A stretch of DNA of 64,000 nucleotides, from the NCBI GenBank assembly GCA_000156115.1, contig DS995276.1:2533463-2597462 (forward strand), in the 5' to 3' direction. Each line of letters starts with the position of its first letter. Position 1 is the first letter of the stretch. The notes under the pieces are model-generated. The model made no database searches and had not been told where the DNA came from. It saw only the letters and a program-made list of their open reading frames with translations. The translations under genes were made by a program, and so were the position numbers. Positions 1-10,144 of this stretch are shown in pieces. Origin of the DNA: Rhodobacteraceae bacterium HTCC2083. Its GTDB lineage: Bacteria; Pseudomonadota; Alphaproteobacteria; Rhodobacterales; Rhodobacteraceae.

Positions 1-1847
1 GTGAGGTGCCTGAGCAATTGCAAGGGGCCGATCTGGTCAGTTTAGACATGGGATTGTTGCAAGCGGGCGCAAGCGTAAAGGGCGAATTTGAAGAGCGGCT
101 GAAGAACGTAATCAACGAAGTTCAGGCCTCTGAAACGCCAATCATTGTCTTCATTGACGAAGCGCATACAATGATTGGGGCAGGCGGCACAGAAGGCCAG
201 AATGATGCTGCCAACTTGCTTAAGCCAGCATTGGCGCGTGGCGAATTTCGGACCGTTGGTGCAACAACATTTGCTGAATATAAGAAGTATTTTGAAAAAG
301 ATCCGGCCCTGTCGCGTCGTTTTCAACCTATCACAATTGAAGAACCCAGCCGTGATGCTGCGATAAACATCCTTCGAGCGGTTGCCGAAGGCCTTAGTAA
401 ACATCACGACGTATTTGTGCGTGAAGAAGCAATCAAAGCTGCGGTTGACTTGTCAGTGCGCTTCATGCCAGCGCGTCGCTTGCCGGACAAAGCGATCAGC
501 CTCATGGATACAGCCTGCGCAAGGGTTGCATTGTCACAACACGCACGGCCTGCACAAATCGAAGGGTTGGAAGAAGAACTGCGCTTTATCGAAGCTGAAC
601 TTGCAAAGTCGATATCCGACGCGCGGGTCTTTGGTGAGCCTGAGTTCGACCCGACAGAGCTGAATTCAAGCATTGAGGATCTTCGCTCTACTGTGGCGGA
701 TCGCATTTCACTTTGGGAGAATCAAAAGGAAAAAGTGGCCCATCGTTTGGAAGCGGCACGTGCGTCCATGGATGATGAGACGGCAACAACACCATTGTTT
801 GAGGGATCCGAGGACGACGAGGACGTGATTGTGCATCCTTGGGTGACACAAGCGACTGTGGCAGAAATCGTGTCTGACTGGACTGGCGTACCTGTGTCCA
901 ACTTAGGGGCGAGCGAAGCAGAACGCTTGCTGGCGCTGGAAGATACGCTCAAAGAGCGCGTGATTGGCCAGGATGCAGCAATTAATGCTATCGCGCGGTC
1001 TTTGAAAATTTCGCGCGCAGGCTTGACAGATACGCGCAAACCTATCGGTGTGTTTATGATGTGTGGCCCGTCAGGTGTTGGTAAAACTGAAACGGCGCTT
1101 GCGATTGCAGATCAGTTCTTTGGCGGCGAAGATGCCGTCACGACGATCAACATGACCGAGTTCAAAGAAGCGCATAAAGTCTCGATGTTGCTTGGTGCGG
1201 CTGCTGGATATGTTGGTTATGGCAAAGGCGGCGTTTTAACAGAAGCTGTACGACGTAGGCCATACTGTGTACTTTTGCTTGACGAAATGGAGAAGGCGCA
1301 CCGTGAAATTCACGACATCTTCTTCCAGATTTTCGACAAAGGTCACATCAGTGACAGTGAAGGAAATGAAGTCGATTTCCGCAATACGATTATCATCATG
1401 ACGTCGAATGCTGGTGGCGAAGAGATTCGCGACTATATTGATAGTGTTGATCACGATCCGGATTCAGATGAATTGAACGCGCATCTGCGACCATTGCTGC
1501 TCGATTTCTTCAGCCCTGCATTTATCGGGCGAACTGAGCTTATCGCATATCGTCCGCTGACACCTGAAGTGGGTGGCATGTTGACAGAAATTCACTTGAA
1601 TCGCATCAAAAAGCGCATTCATGCGCAATATGGTGCTGCTTTTGCATGGGAACAGAGTTTTGTGGACTACGTCGTGAACTCCAATTCAGACCCGCTTTCG
1701 GGTGGACGTGCGTTGGAAGCAATCATCAACAAAAAATTTCTGCCAAAACTGGCTGAGTATTGTATCAGCAAGGTCATTGAGGGTACACAATTGGAAACCA
1801 TCACTGTTGCCCATGATGGAGAAGAAGTCGTGCTTACTATGGAGTAA
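1..1847 (+). CDS. clpV: ClpV (TssH), T6SS sheath-disassembly AAA+ ATPase, 5' end cut off
   Basis: This is the C-terminal part (about 613 residues visible) of the hexameric ClpB-type ATPase that pulls apart the contracted T6SS sheath in the cytoplasm. The reading frame runs in from before the window, so the N-domain and first Walker A are missing. Visible are the end of AAA1 with Walker B (FIDEAH, about residues 49-54), a middle coiled region (about 190-265), and a complete AAA2 with Walker A (GPSGVGKTE, about 352-361), Walker B ([10 protein letters not shown], about 422-431) and a ClpB-type C-terminal domain. ClpB itself is the alternative, but five T6SS core genes follow on the same strand, starting 4 nt after the stop, which favours ClpV. 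Confidence 0.93.
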   Translation, partial: EVPEQLQGADLVSLDMGLLQAGASVKGEFEERLKNVINEVQASETPIIVFIDEAHTMIGAGGTEGQNDAANLLKPALARGEFRTVGATTFAEYKKYFEKDPALSRRFQPITIEEPSRDAAINILRAVAEGLSKHHDVFVREEAIKAAVDLSVRFMPARRLPDKAISLMDTACARVALSQHARPAQIEGLEEELRFIEAELAKSISDARVFGEPEFDPTELNSSIEDLRSTVADRISLWENQKEKVAHRLEAARASMDDETATTPLFEGSEDDEDVIVHPWVTQATVAEIVSDWTGVPVSNLGASEAERLLALEDTLKERVIGQDAAINAIARSLKISRAGLTDTRKPIGVFMMCGPSGVGKTETALAIADQFFGGEDAVTTINMTEFKEAHKVSMLLGAAAGYVGYGKGGVLTEAVRRRPYCVLLLDEMEKAHREIHDIFFQIFDKGHISDSEGNEVDFRNTIIIMTSNAGGEEIRDYIDSVDHDPDSDELNAHLRPLLLDFFSPAFIGRTELIAYRPLTPEVGGMLTEIHLNRIKKRIHAQYGAAFAWEQSFVDYVVNSNSDPLSGGRALEAIINKKFLPKLAEYCISKVIEGTQLETITVAHDGEEVVLTME

Positions 1848-1851
1848 TGCC

Positions 1852-2583
1852 ATGAACCTTTACCTATTTTGTTCGACCTTGGTCGCCGCGATATTCGCGG
1901 CGACTGCTTCGTTTTCCCCAAATGCATTGTCTGCGCAGGTTGCGCAACCATTGCGGCTCGCGACGCAAGACTTGCCTCCTTATCAAATGATCAAAGGCGA
2001 CAAGATGGTTGGAATTGCTGTTGATCGTGTCAAATGCGTGCTTGATGGGATGAATATCCCTTATGAATTTCATTTGACTTCATGGTCAGAGGCGCAGTTA
2101 GGAACCGAAACCGGCAAATTCGATGGGTTTTTTGTGGGTTCGTCTAATTCTTCTCGGGCGCGGTATTCAGTCCCGACAGAGCCAGTCGTCTCGGAAAACC
2201 TCGCATGGTACTTGCCAATTAATTCGGAAATTAATCCAAACAATGCCAGAGATAAGTTGCGGGCGAGATATAGTGCAAAGTTTGCTACATCCAAATGGCG
2301 TTACCTGCACCGAAACGGCTATAATGTTGTGATGCGCCCGCGAGATGCAGATTCGCTTTTGAATATGTTGTTAGTGGGCGATGTTGATGTGGCCTTAGAG
2401 TACGAGCTTATTTTTTCACACTTTATGGCGGAACGTAGTTTGAACGAGAAACAATTTCAGAAAATTCCATTCCGTCGCCAAAATATGGGGGTGCATTTAG
2501 CAAAGCGATTTGTTGATTCTAATCCATTGTTCCTGAACCGTTTTAACGCGCGTTTGACGCAATGCGTGGTATCTATTCAATGA
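1852..2583 (+). CDS. Periplasmic solute-binding-protein-like protein inside the T6SS operon
   Basis: The product is 243 residues from the ATG four bases after clpV. It begins with a signal peptide (hydrophobic stretch about residues 5-26, ending NALSA) and continues with a family 3 extracellular solute-binding fold: RLATQDLPPYQMI near the mature N-terminus, then GIAVDRVKCVLDGMNIPYEF, then a DGFFVG segment. No permease or ABC ATPase gene is nearby, so transport is unlikely to be its role. Its place inside a tightly coupled T6SS operon suggests a periplasmic accessory or sensing job, which is inference. The 3' end overlaps the next gene by 4 nt (ATGA). Confidence 0.72.
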   Translation: MNLYLFCSTLVAAIFAATASFSPNALSAQVAQPLRLATQDLPPYQMIKGDKMVGIAVDRVKCVLDGMNIPYEFHLTSWSEAQLGTETGKFDGFFVGSSNSSRARYSVPTEPVVSENLAWYLPINSEINPNNARDKLRARYSAKFATSKWRYLHRNGYNVVMRPRDADSLLNMLLVGDVDVALEYELIFSHFMAERSLNEKQFQKIPFRRQNMGVHLAKRFVDSNPLFLNRFNARLTQCVVSIQ

Positions 2584-3467
2584 CTCTGAGCGTTCAACTC
2601 ATTCAGATTCCGTCGGCCGAAACTGTGCCCAAACGTGAGTTCTACATTAATAATCCAACAATCAAGATTGGTCGGGACTATGCGGCCGATATTTGTTTGC
2701 CGGATATGTCAGGAAAGATGTCTCGGATCCACTTGATGGTTTTTCGCCTAGATAGCGGTGGCTACACGGTCACAGACACAAGTACGAATGGTGCCAAGCT
2801 CAACAATGAACCACTTGCCAGCAAAGAAGTGCAGTCGCTGAATGATGGCGATGTTTTAAGTTTTGCGGGATACCGGCTTTTGCTTGGGATCGTTGAAAAT
2901 GTTGTTGCAGACGATTCAATCGAATTCATTTCTGAGCACACATTTGATCGTCAAACGGATGTGTCCAGCACTGAACCGATCTTGGCAGATCAAGAGATTG
3001 AAGAACTGCCCCTCGAACCTGATAAAGGGTTTTCGCAGGTTGAAGTCGATATGGATTCTGATTTGTTGTTTGATCCATTTGCGGACGGGCCGACCATTCT
3101 TGAAAGCGCCGAAAGCGAAATCGCCAAGCGCGGCGCGTCTGTTATGGACGTTGATTTTGATGAAGCACCACAGGTTTCCAAGATGCCGCAGCATATGGGT
3201 GCGAATAGTCTTCAAGATATTTATGCACGTGCGGGCATGCGGCGTGAAAATGTTGTCGAAGCTATGGAGCGGGCGCTGGAGAAATTTCTCAACGAACTTG
3301 ATCCGGCCGAGCTGCAAGCAGATTACGACGAATATATCCCGATGCTTGCGAGCCGTAAAAAGCGCTACTGGACAATTCATCACCGCCAATTTGCTAAAAA
3401 ACGAACCAACGGTGAATTCCGCCGCACGTTCATGTCGCTCTTTGCTGAAGAGATGCGCAAACTATGA
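2580..3467 (+). CDS. T6SS-associated FHA-domain protein (TagH/Fha family)
   Basis: A cytoplasmic 295-residue protein. The N-terminal forkhead-associated domain (about residues 20-105) shows IKIGRDYAADICLPD, then a serine-rich turn with RIHL, then TDTSTNGAKLNN and LNDGDVL, the pattern of a phosphothreonine-binding FHA fold. An acidic linker (about 110-205) follows, then a C-terminal helical domain beginning around LQDIYARAGM and ending RTFMSLFAEEMRKL, as in the C-terminal domain of T6SS FHA proteins. In characterised systems Fha is the target of the PpkA/PppA threonine-phosphorylation switch; no kinase or phosphatase gene is visible here. The start at 2580 (ATGA overlap with the previous stop) is preferred to the in-frame ATG at 2562. 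Confidence 0.87.
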   Translation: MTLSVQLIQIPSAETVPKREFYINNPTIKIGRDYAADICLPDMSGKMSRIHLMVFRLDSGGYTVTDTSTNGAKLNNEPLASKEVQSLNDGDVLSFAGYRLLLGIVENVVADDSIEFISEHTFDRQTDVSSTEPILADQEIEELPLEPDKGFSQVEVDMDSDLLFDPFADGPTILESAESEIAKRGASVMDVDFDEAPQVSKMPQHMGANSLQDIYARAGMRRENVVEAMERALEKFLNELDPAELQADYDEYIPMLASRKKRYWTIHHRQFAKKRTNGEFRRTFMSLFAEEMRKL

Positions 3468-4021
3468 CGCGTCGCCTATCTCAGATTTTGGTACTTTTGT
3501 GCGTCACGCTTGTTGTGTTAGTTTCCTGTGGCGACCAAGGGAAAAAGGCTCCGACCAATAAAACGATTGGAATCGAAGCGGGCCCAAATTTAAATCAGTA
3601 TAACGATTCTGCAAATCCGATTGTCTTGCGCCTGTATCAACTCAGTTCACGCACCGAATTCGAAGCGGCAGAGTTCTGGGGCATTTTCAACAACGACGCC
3701 CCTGATCTTGCGGGGACAATTTTGGACAAACGCTCTCTTTCGCCGCTTTATCCGGGCGAGAAACGTTTGGTGGCCTTCGATCTTCAACCGGACGTATTCT
3801 ATATCGCCGCCTTCGCGGAATTTTCCGATTATGAGAATCAGAACTTCAAGGCTGTTGTTCCGATTAGCGATAAGCGACTTGATAACGGTGTCACTATCTC
3901 AGTGACGTCATCTGGTGTATCCATACAGTTCCGCAAGCCTGAAGATGAAAAAGAGGATTCGGAAAAGAAGCCTAGTTTGCTTGCGAAGCTGTTAAAGGGT
4001 CTCCTAGGGGGTGGCAAATGA
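3464..4021 (+). CDS. tssJ: TssJ, outer-membrane lipoprotein of the T6SS membrane complex
   Basis: A 185-residue lipoprotein. The signal peptide (about residues 5-21) ends in a lipobox, LVSC, with Cys22 as lipidation site. The mature domain has the TssJ pattern: LNQYNDSANPIVLRLYQL, an EFWGIF segment, and a LYPGEKRLVAFDL stretch typical of this transthyretin-like beta-sandwich. The C-terminus carries an extra basic, glycine-rich tail after about residue 165. TssJ anchors TssM to the outer membrane from the periplasm. It overlaps both neighbours by 4 nt, pointing to translational coupling with fha and tssK. Confidence 0.9.
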   Translation: MTRRLSQILVLLCVTLVVLVSCGDQGKKAPTNKTIGIEAGPNLNQYNDSANPIVLRLYQLSSRTEFEAAEFWGIFNNDAPDLAGTILDKRSLSPLYPGEKRLVAFDLQPDVFYIAAFAEFSDYENQNFKAVVPISDKRLDNGVTISVTSSGVSIQFRKPEDEKEDSEKKPSLLAKLLKGLLGGGK

Positions 4022-5340
4022 CGAATGGATCGGTCGTTTGGAGCGAGGGCATGTTTATTGCGCCTCAGCATTTCCAGCATCTGGATGTGACAGTTCAACG
4101 CTACGTCAATGAAGTGGCGCAGTTGGATCTGAGTTATGGGGACTATGGCGCCAGTCTATTAGATATCAATCTCGATATGCTCAAGATAGGCAAAATTGCA
4201 ATTCGCGATGCGGCCGGTGTTTTTCCCGATCGTTTGTTCTTTCGCCTTTCAAAAGAACTGGTTGCGGATATTCCTGATGGTGTCGTCGAAGAGACCGTCC
4301 ATTTAGCGATACCACTCGCGATTACTGGCAATGTTCAATTTGGCGAGCAGGGCGAAAAAGTGCGCATGATCAAAACGCGCTCTGAACTTCGCGATCTCAA
4401 CGATCCCTCAAACGAGGCCATCGATACTGAATTAGCGCATGCCGGGGTTTGTCTGCGTTTGGGTAGCGAAGATTTTTCAGGATTTGCGTCTTTCCCAATT
4501 GCGCGCATTTTGGAAAAAACTGCGGAAGGAAGGGTTGTACTTGATCGCTCTTTCGTGCCGCATGTTTTACGCGTCCAAGCTTCGAAAGTCCTGACTGAGC
4601 GTTTGGAAGAAACGATTGCGTTGGCTCGAGCACGCGCCTCTAATGCAGCTGGTCGCGTCGCTGCCGACACAGGAACGCGCAGTGAGACCAGCTTGATGAC
4701 AGAGCGGCAAGAACTGCAGACTCTAAATCGTTGGCTTTTGAAAATGCAAAACGAAGCCGTTGCTGGCTCGATTGGTCCGCGCCGGTTGTTTCTGGACTTG
4801 GCCAGTATGTCGGTTGAGCTTGACGCGATTTTAGGGCAGGCGACTGATCCAGACCTGATTTACAATCCTGACAAAATGCCTGCAGCGTTCGAGACTATTT
4901 TTGCCAGTCTGCGTAAAAAACTCACTTTGGTGAAACCCGCGAGCGTGATGGCTTTGTCTTGGAACACCGAGTTGTTTGAAGCGCGACGAGTGCTTCGATT
5001 GATCATCCCAGGCTCCGTGCTCAGCGAAGGAAGGCGTCCGATCTTGGCACTTAGCGGACCCGACAATGCGCAAGCTTTATCAGAATTGGGACCTTTAGCA
5101 TGCAAGTTGGCGGGACTTTCCGCAATGCCTGAATTGGTCGCACGTGGTCTTCCGGGCATTGAACTTAAAGCGTTAAGCGTTGCGCCGCCAGAACTGCGCA
5201 GCCGTGCCGATGCCGCATTCTTTGCCGTCAACACTAGCAGCGAATTCTGGCAACGGTTTTTAGAAAAACGAGAGGCGCTCGCCTTGCACGTAGATGATCG
5301 GATCCGAACAGTGGATGCGATCTTATATATGTTAGACTAG
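4018..5340 (+). CDS. tssK: TssK, T6SS baseplate component
   Basis: A 440-residue cytoplasmic protein with the diagnostic TssK N-terminus, WSEGMFIAPQHFQHLD (about residues 8-23), followed by the shell and shoulder domains. Length is normal for the family. TssK trimers connect the phage-like baseplate to the TssJLM membrane complex through TssL and TssM. The start codon lies within the ATGA overlap with tssJ, and tssL begins 3 nt after its stop. No truncation or frameshift is seen. Confidence 0.94.
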   Translation: MTNGSVVWSEGMFIAPQHFQHLDVTVQRYVNEVAQLDLSYGDYGASLLDINLDMLKIGKIAIRDAAGVFPDRLFFRLSKELVADIPDGVVEETVHLAIPLAITGNVQFGEQGEKVRMIKTRSELRDLNDPSNEAIDTELAHAGVCLRLGSEDFSGFASFPIARILEKTAEGRVVLDRSFVPHVLRVQASKVLTERLEETIALARARASNAAGRVAADTGTRSETSLMTERQELQTLNRWLLKMQNEAVAGSIGPRRLFLDLASMSVELDAILGQATDPDLIYNPDKMPAAFETIFASLRKKLTLVKPASVMALSWNTELFEARRVLRLIIPGSVLSEGRRPILALSGPDNAQALSELGPLACKLAGLSAMPELVARGLPGIELKALSVAPPELRSRADAAFFAVNTSSEFWQRFLEKREALALHVDDRIRTVDAILYMLD

Positions 5341-5342
5341 CT

Positions 5343-6215
5343 ATGGACGTAAATCCCCCAGAGACAGCAACAATTACGATCACACCTGAAGGGGTGGCTG
5401 AGACTAAAGCCGTGCCTTTAGCGCCTGTTTCTGCGAGTGATTTACAAACTTTTGATCGCACGCTTGCGCATTATTCCGGATCTAAAAACACGCTTATCAA
5501 TGCATCTGCTGAACTGCTGGCGGTGTGTGGAACGATTTCAAGGATGGAAGCGGGGGATCAACTCAACGCGACTCGACTGGAAATGTCACGCGCAATCATT
5601 GATCTAAAATACAAAATTGTACGGATGGATTACCCGCCATCAGTTGCTGAAAACTTATGTCTTTTGTTCGCAATCGCGCTGGATGAGCTTATTCTTGTTA
5701 GCCCTTGGGGACCTGAAAGTGGTTGGGAAAACCGCACGCTTGTTGCGGATCTATTCGGTTTTCGCGACGGTGGTGATCGCTTTTACAGCATTGCTGATCG
5801 CGCGTTGATGCAACCGCGTGCCTTACGTGAATTCATTGAAATAATCTACATTCTCCTCAAGCTTGGGTTTCGAGGGAAATACAGTCGTAGCAATGAACAC
5901 GAACGGGATCGCCTAATTGATAGGTTGGAATCCGCGCTAAACTTGTATGTTCAAAAGACAGCCAAAGACCCGATTGGTCGTGCTCTAACTGATAGCACAC
6001 CACCGTCGCACATAATTCCAACGCGCTATAAACTTATGGCCGCGGGGCTTGCTATTGCAGCGATTACGCTGGTTTTCTTAGGGTTACACCGTCAATCACA
6101 GAATTTACTACTTGCAGACTTTTTAGAAAAGCGCGAGATCGCTGAAGGGGCCAGTACGAACAGTTTCGTATTTTCCAGTGAAACCGGCAAAGTCGCAGTT
6201 GTGCCGCGCAAATGA
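5343..6215 (+). CDS. tssL: TssL (DotU/IcmH family), T6SS inner-membrane protein
   Basis: A 290-residue protein with a cytoplasmic DotU helical domain (about residues 50-220; ALDELILVSPWG, and GFRDGGDRFYSIADRAL to EIIYILLKLGFRGKY) and one C-terminal transmembrane helix (about 228-248, KLMAAGLAIAAITLVFLGLH). Only about 40 residues follow the helix and I see no OmpA-type peptidoglycan-binding domain. Here that anchoring may be supplied by the C-terminus of TssM. It sits between tssK (2-nt gap) and tssM (4-nt overlap) in the conserved K-L-M order. Confidence 0.93.
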   Translation: MDVNPPETATITITPEGVAETKAVPLAPVSASDLQTFDRTLAHYSGSKNTLINASAELLAVCGTISRMEAGDQLNATRLEMSRAIIDLKYKIVRMDYPPSVAENLCLLFAIALDELILVSPWGPESGWENRTLVADLFGFRDGGDRFYSIADRALMQPRALREFIEIIYILLKLGFRGKYSRSNEHERDRLIDRLESALNLYVQKTAKDPIGRALTDSTPPSHIIPTRYKLMAAGLAIAAITLVFLGLHRQSQNLLLADFLEKREIAEGASTNSFVFSSETGKVAVVPRK

Positions 6216-9200
6216 CCAAAACAAGAGCCATCAAGATCGCTTTGTTGATCTTTCTGATTGTTGCAGTGGTGCAGCTTGGCTGGATCATTGTGACATGGCT
6301 GCTTGGAACTCCGTTTGGTCTAGGACGTTACATCTGGCTTGGTATTCTAATTGGAGTGTCTTTGATCGTTTTGATTGTCACTTTGATTTTCCGGACCAGT
6401 ATTTGGGTCTTCGATCCTGTCATGGTCAAAATGCGCGAGCTGCGCCAGGTAGCAAAAAAGCAGTTTCGTCAAGCTGCGTCACGTGCGCGGGTAATCGATA
6501 AGCGAAACGACTGTGTGCCATGGAACCTTTTTCTCGCGATGCGCAAGGAAAGCCGATCAACCTTGATGGCTGAATTGGGCTATGTCGCGTTTGGCGATCC
6601 GGTCAGCTATAAGGGCTTGGAGTTTACAACATGGACTTCGCCAACTGCGGTTGCATACCGCGTTGAGATAGATGCAGGCGAAGAGCTGTCTTTTGATCTT
6701 CTAGACATCATTTTGAAGCTCCTGTTCAAGGGCCGACCCAGCATGGCTATTAATGCGGGCTACGTCGAATATGAACTCGCCGATCTCATGCGATCTGCGG
6801 CCACTGAGGTGGGCAACATAACAACGACGAACCGCATTCTGAATGTTGTTTCAGATCGATTTGGAATAGATGTACCTGTGCATGTCACGCTGACGGGTCT
6901 AGAGCATTTGCCAGACCTAGCGCGTGCAGCTATGCTGACTGGGCAAATGGGCGAGGAGACTATATTTGGTGGCTTCTTAGTGCGGGACAAATACAATTTG
7001 TCCGACCGTATTGATGATCTGTTTGATGACATGGTCAAAGCTTTAAATGCCAATCAATTGACTGCCCTACAAAAGCAAATCGCACCTGAATTTTGCGCGG
7101 CTTTGTCAAATGCACCATTCCAACTTTCCCTTGTTCAAGAACAGCTTAAATCGCGCATGGCTAAGCTGGTACAAGCAAGGCCTCCGCGTCAAAATCCGCT
7201 TAACTTGCACAGCATTGCTTTTGTGGGGGGGCGCGTCGAAATGACGGCGGTCGACCCGCTTAGCCAATTGGCGGGCTCACGTTTTTTCAGTTCTGTCCCG
7301 CTAACCAGCTTTCTTGATGAAGCAACAGACAGCGTCACAATAGAAAATGCAGGGCTGCTTGCGTCGGCATATCACCGCGAAGGTTTTGTGATTAAGCCCA
7401 ACAGAGGCCAAAGCGCACAAAGAACGATAAATGCGACAGCTTGGTCATTGGTTCTCTTTGGGATTGTGGCATTGTTTGTCTACCTTGTTTGGGACAATTA
7501 CAGATCATACACGGCGATCAATGAAAGGCTAAAAACTTCGTTTGAGCGTTATTTCGATGAGGTCGCAAAGCTGACGACAGATTCAGATTTCTTGGTGCAA
7601 CGTGTCCTGAGCCTGCAGCCGATACGTGAAGAACTTGAAAACTACGACGCGCTCAATGAAATTCCGCGTCGGGCCTATCTTCCCAATTGGTCGATGGAGG
7701 ATATGTATACCGGACTTTATAAAGAAGAGCTTACCGAAGGTTTGCAAGCCTCTCTAATTAGCTTCATGGAAAAGGAAACATTCGCTTTTAACAGTCTTCA
7801 AGATGGTGTCGAGTTGATCAGGCTCGCGGCTGTGGAAACTCAGATGTATTCTGACCAAAGCGAGCATGAAGAAGAATTGATTGCCTACTTTGCGGATGGA
7901 TTAAGTGCTGAGGGCGAAGTGTCCGGAATCTTTCAATCACAATTGAAGAAAACGCTTGAAGATTTATTCGAGCTGAACGATCCACCAGAAACACGTAATA
8001 AAGCGCTTCGAACAGTCGTCAACAAAACACTTTCGGCACTAGATTCAGATGAATTGCTCTATCGCTCGCTCATGCGCCGTTCTACGAATGCAGAGCGGGT
8101 TGACTTACGGCAAGTGATCGGGCCGCGTTTCTTCGAAGTCTTTGTGCCAATTGATGATGCGCAGTCCTATTTGGTGCCGCGTGCGTACACGCGCGCTGGG
8201 TTTGATCAGTTCTTTGATGATGGCAAAATTGCGCATTTGGGACCGATGATAAACAACTTTACTGATGTGATTGGCACTCTTGATAGCGCCAAAGAAAATG
8301 CAATCACACGTGGTGTCAGTCAAAGATATAATGCCGATTATATCGCCAGTTGGAGCGCCTTCCTATCATCGCTGAAATTACGCGAAGCCGCAGATTGGAG
8401 CGATGCGCAGATTTTGATGAATGCGCTGACCAACCCGGCTGAAAACCCTGTGAACAGACTGACGTCGGCACTGACACAGAACACCGACATAAAGGTCTTT
8501 TTGCCGGTGCCTGAGATGCCTGTTGCTGCAGAGGTTGGTAAAGTACCAAAGCCAGCAGCGGCGGCCACCGCGCCACTTTTGGCACCTGCGTCCTCAAGCT
8601 TGGAAGCTGCGGCTGCGTTTAACATTCGTTCGGCTTTTCAACCGTATTTGGTTGCACTACGCGCCGAAGGCGATCAGCTCAGCCAGTTTGATTTGTTTCT
8701 GTCCTATGCCCGCGATGTGAACCGCTGGTTGGAAGAAGCTGCAAAAGCACCCAATGGCGCTGGCTCTTATCTGTTTGAGCAATTTCAAGACACCGAAAGC
8801 ACCAATCCTCTGGCAATCCTCAATTCCTTGGTGATCCGCTCCGAATTGGACATCATTCGCGATTTTGGACGCAGTATTACTAACACGCTTGATGATAGCG
8901 CGATGGAGTTTATTTTTGACTATATCGACGGCCAGTGGCAGGAACAAATCTTACAGCCTCATGGTGCGACCTTATCGCAAACCTTCCCGTTTGATCAGTT
9001 CTCAGACAGCGATATGCCGCTTGACGAGTTCGCTGATCTGTTCGCTCCCGAGGGCAAGTTAAATACATTTGAAGCGACTTATCTTTCCCGATTTAAGACC
9101 CAAAGCGGTGTCTACATGCCACGCAATACGTTCTTGCTGACTGGGCGCACAGATGTGTCTGATTCGACAAAAACCGCGTTCAACCGGTTTGATCAAATTT

Positions 9201-9874
9201 CTGAAGTTATGTTTGTCGATGGCAAGCCGCATTTAGATTTTGAATTGCGTGCTGGATTTATGGCATCAGAATTAAGCAACCTTTCGTTAACGTCTGGCAT
9301 TACGCTTTTGCAATTCAGCCATGGCCCAGTTCTTTGGACCAAACAAAAGTGGCCCGTTGCAGGTATAAAAGACAGCGATTTGACACTGCGCATCTTCCAA
9401 CGCTCGCGGGCTTTAATAAATGAAACCTATAAAGGTCCTTGGTCGTGGTTTCGTTTGACCGAAGATGGCACCGCGTCTTTGAACCCATCCCTGGGTGTCG
9501 CCGAGACCAGATTTTCAAGTGAATCGGGTAGTTTGACTTTGCAATTCGAAGCAACTGTACGATTCAATCCATTCGGACCTGGGTTCTTCTCGGATGTCGC
9601 ATTGCCACAATCGCTATTCAATCGTGCGATACCAGAAGATTTCGATCGCGATGCGTTCGAGCCTTTGGAGATACTTCGGTTATGGTTCGCGCGGGATCCG
9701 AATGCAGAGCGTACATTAATTACCGAACGTGGGAGCAATATAGATATTGCCACGCGGTTTGAGCTCCAGCGACGTTTGCAAATTGAGGGTTATTACACTG
9801 GCCCGATTGATGGCATCATTGGTGCGAGCACGCGCAATGGCTTAACGGCTTGGCGACGTGACAAAGAGAGTTGA
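6212..9874 (+). CDS. tssM: TssM (IcmF family) with C-terminal peptidoglycan-binding domain and no Walker A
   Basis: A 1220-residue inner-membrane protein. Two transmembrane helices lie at about residues 8-31 and 38-60, and a third at about 410-432; the rest is a large periplasmic region. The place where many TssM proteins have a GxxGxGKT nucleotide-binding loop (after VPWNLFLA, about 108-125) reads AMRKESRSTLMAEL, so no P-loop is visible. The last 60 residues (RFELQRRLQIEGYYTGPIDG, then IGASTRNGLTAWRR) match the small peptidoglycan-binding domain 1 fold. TssM bridges inner membrane, TssJ and baseplate. It is the last visible gene of the T6SS operon; downstream is decayed sequence and insertion-sequence debris. 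Confidence 0.91.
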   Translation: MTKTRAIKIALLIFLIVAVVQLGWIIVTWLLGTPFGLGRYIWLGILIGVSLIVLIVTLIFRTSIWVFDPVMVKMRELRQVAKKQFRQAASRARVIDKRNDCVPWNLFLAMRKESRSTLMAELGYVAFGDPVSYKGLEFTTWTSPTAVAYRVEIDAGEELSFDLLDIILKLLFKGRPSMAINAGYVEYELADLMRSAATEVGNITTTNRILNVVSDRFGIDVPVHVTLTGLEHLPDLARAAMLTGQMGEETIFGGFLVRDKYNLSDRIDDLFDDMVKALNANQLTALQKQIAPEFCAALSNAPFQLSLVQEQLKSRMAKLVQARPPRQNPLNLHSIAFVGGRVEMTAVDPLSQLAGSRFFSSVPLTSFLDEATDSVTIENAGLLASAYHREGFVIKPNRGQSAQRTINATAWSLVLFGIVALFVYLVWDNYRSYTAINERLKTSFERYFDEVAKLTTDSDFLVQRVLSLQPIREELENYDALNEIPRRAYLPNWSMEDMYTGLYKEELTEGLQASLISFMEKETFAFNSLQDGVELIRLAAVETQMYSDQSEHEEELIAYFADGLSAEGEVSGIFQSQLKKTLEDLFELNDPPETRNKALRTVVNKTLSALDSDELLYRSLMRRSTNAERVDLRQVIGPRFFEVFVPIDDAQSYLVPRAYTRAGFDQFFDDGKIAHLGPMINNFTDVIGTLDSAKENAITRGVSQRYNADYIASWSAFLSSLKLREAADWSDAQILMNALTNPAENPVNRLTSALTQNTDIKVFLPVPEMPVAAEVGKVPKPAAAATAPLLAPASSSLEAAAAFNIRSAFQPYLVALRAEGDQLSQFDLFLSYARDVNRWLEEAAKAPNGAGSYLFEQFQDTESTNPLAILNSLVIRSELDIIRDFGRSITNTLDDSAMEFIFDYIDGQWQEQILQPHGATLSQTFPFDQFSDSDMPLDEFADLFAPEGKLNTFEATYLSRFKTQSGVYMPRNTFLLTGRTDVSDSTKTAFNRFDQISEVMFVDGKPHLDFELRAGFMASELSNLSLTSGITLLQFSHGPVLWTKQKWPVAGIKDSDLTLRIFQRSRALINETYKGPWSWFRLTEDGTASLNPSLGVAETRFSSESGSLTLQFEATVRFNPFGPGFFSDVALPQSLFNRAIPEDFDRDAFEPLEILRLWFARDPNAERTLITERGSNIDIATRFELQRRLQIEGYYTGPIDGIIGASTRNGLTAWRRDKES

Positions 9875-9991
9875 TATCGCAGGCTTTGGCGGTTTTGCAT
9901 CTCAGGGTAAGCCAACTTCAACCACGACTTCACTTTTTAGTCAGTGCGCGCTACCGATATAATTACGGTTGATCCAAGGTCACGACAGATC

Positions 9992-10135
9992 ATGGCAAAC
10001 TCTGACAAAGTTGCGGTTTTCGGCTTTGGGGCCATGGGATATGGCATTGCGCAGTTCTGAATTTGCGCGAACTCTGCAACTTTTGGGTTTGATATTGTTG
10101 AAAGCTAGGTTGAGCGTTTATGCGCTGAGGGCGGT
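9992..10135 (+). pseudogene. Remnant of an NAD-binding 3-hydroxyisobutyrate/L-threonate-type dehydrogenase
   Basis: The ATG at 9992 opens a Rossmann N-terminus, MANSDKVAVFGFGAMGYGIA, with the GxGxxG-type dinucleotide-binding turn. It hits TGA after about 22 codons. A second frame then continues with FGFDIVES and a further fragment before homology is lost near 10135. Only the first ~45 codons of a ~300-residue enzyme are left. The right side was probably removed when the insertion sequences entered. Family assignment within the beta-hydroxyacid dehydrogenases is tentative. Confidence 0.6.
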
Positions 10136-10144
10136 ATATAGAAT

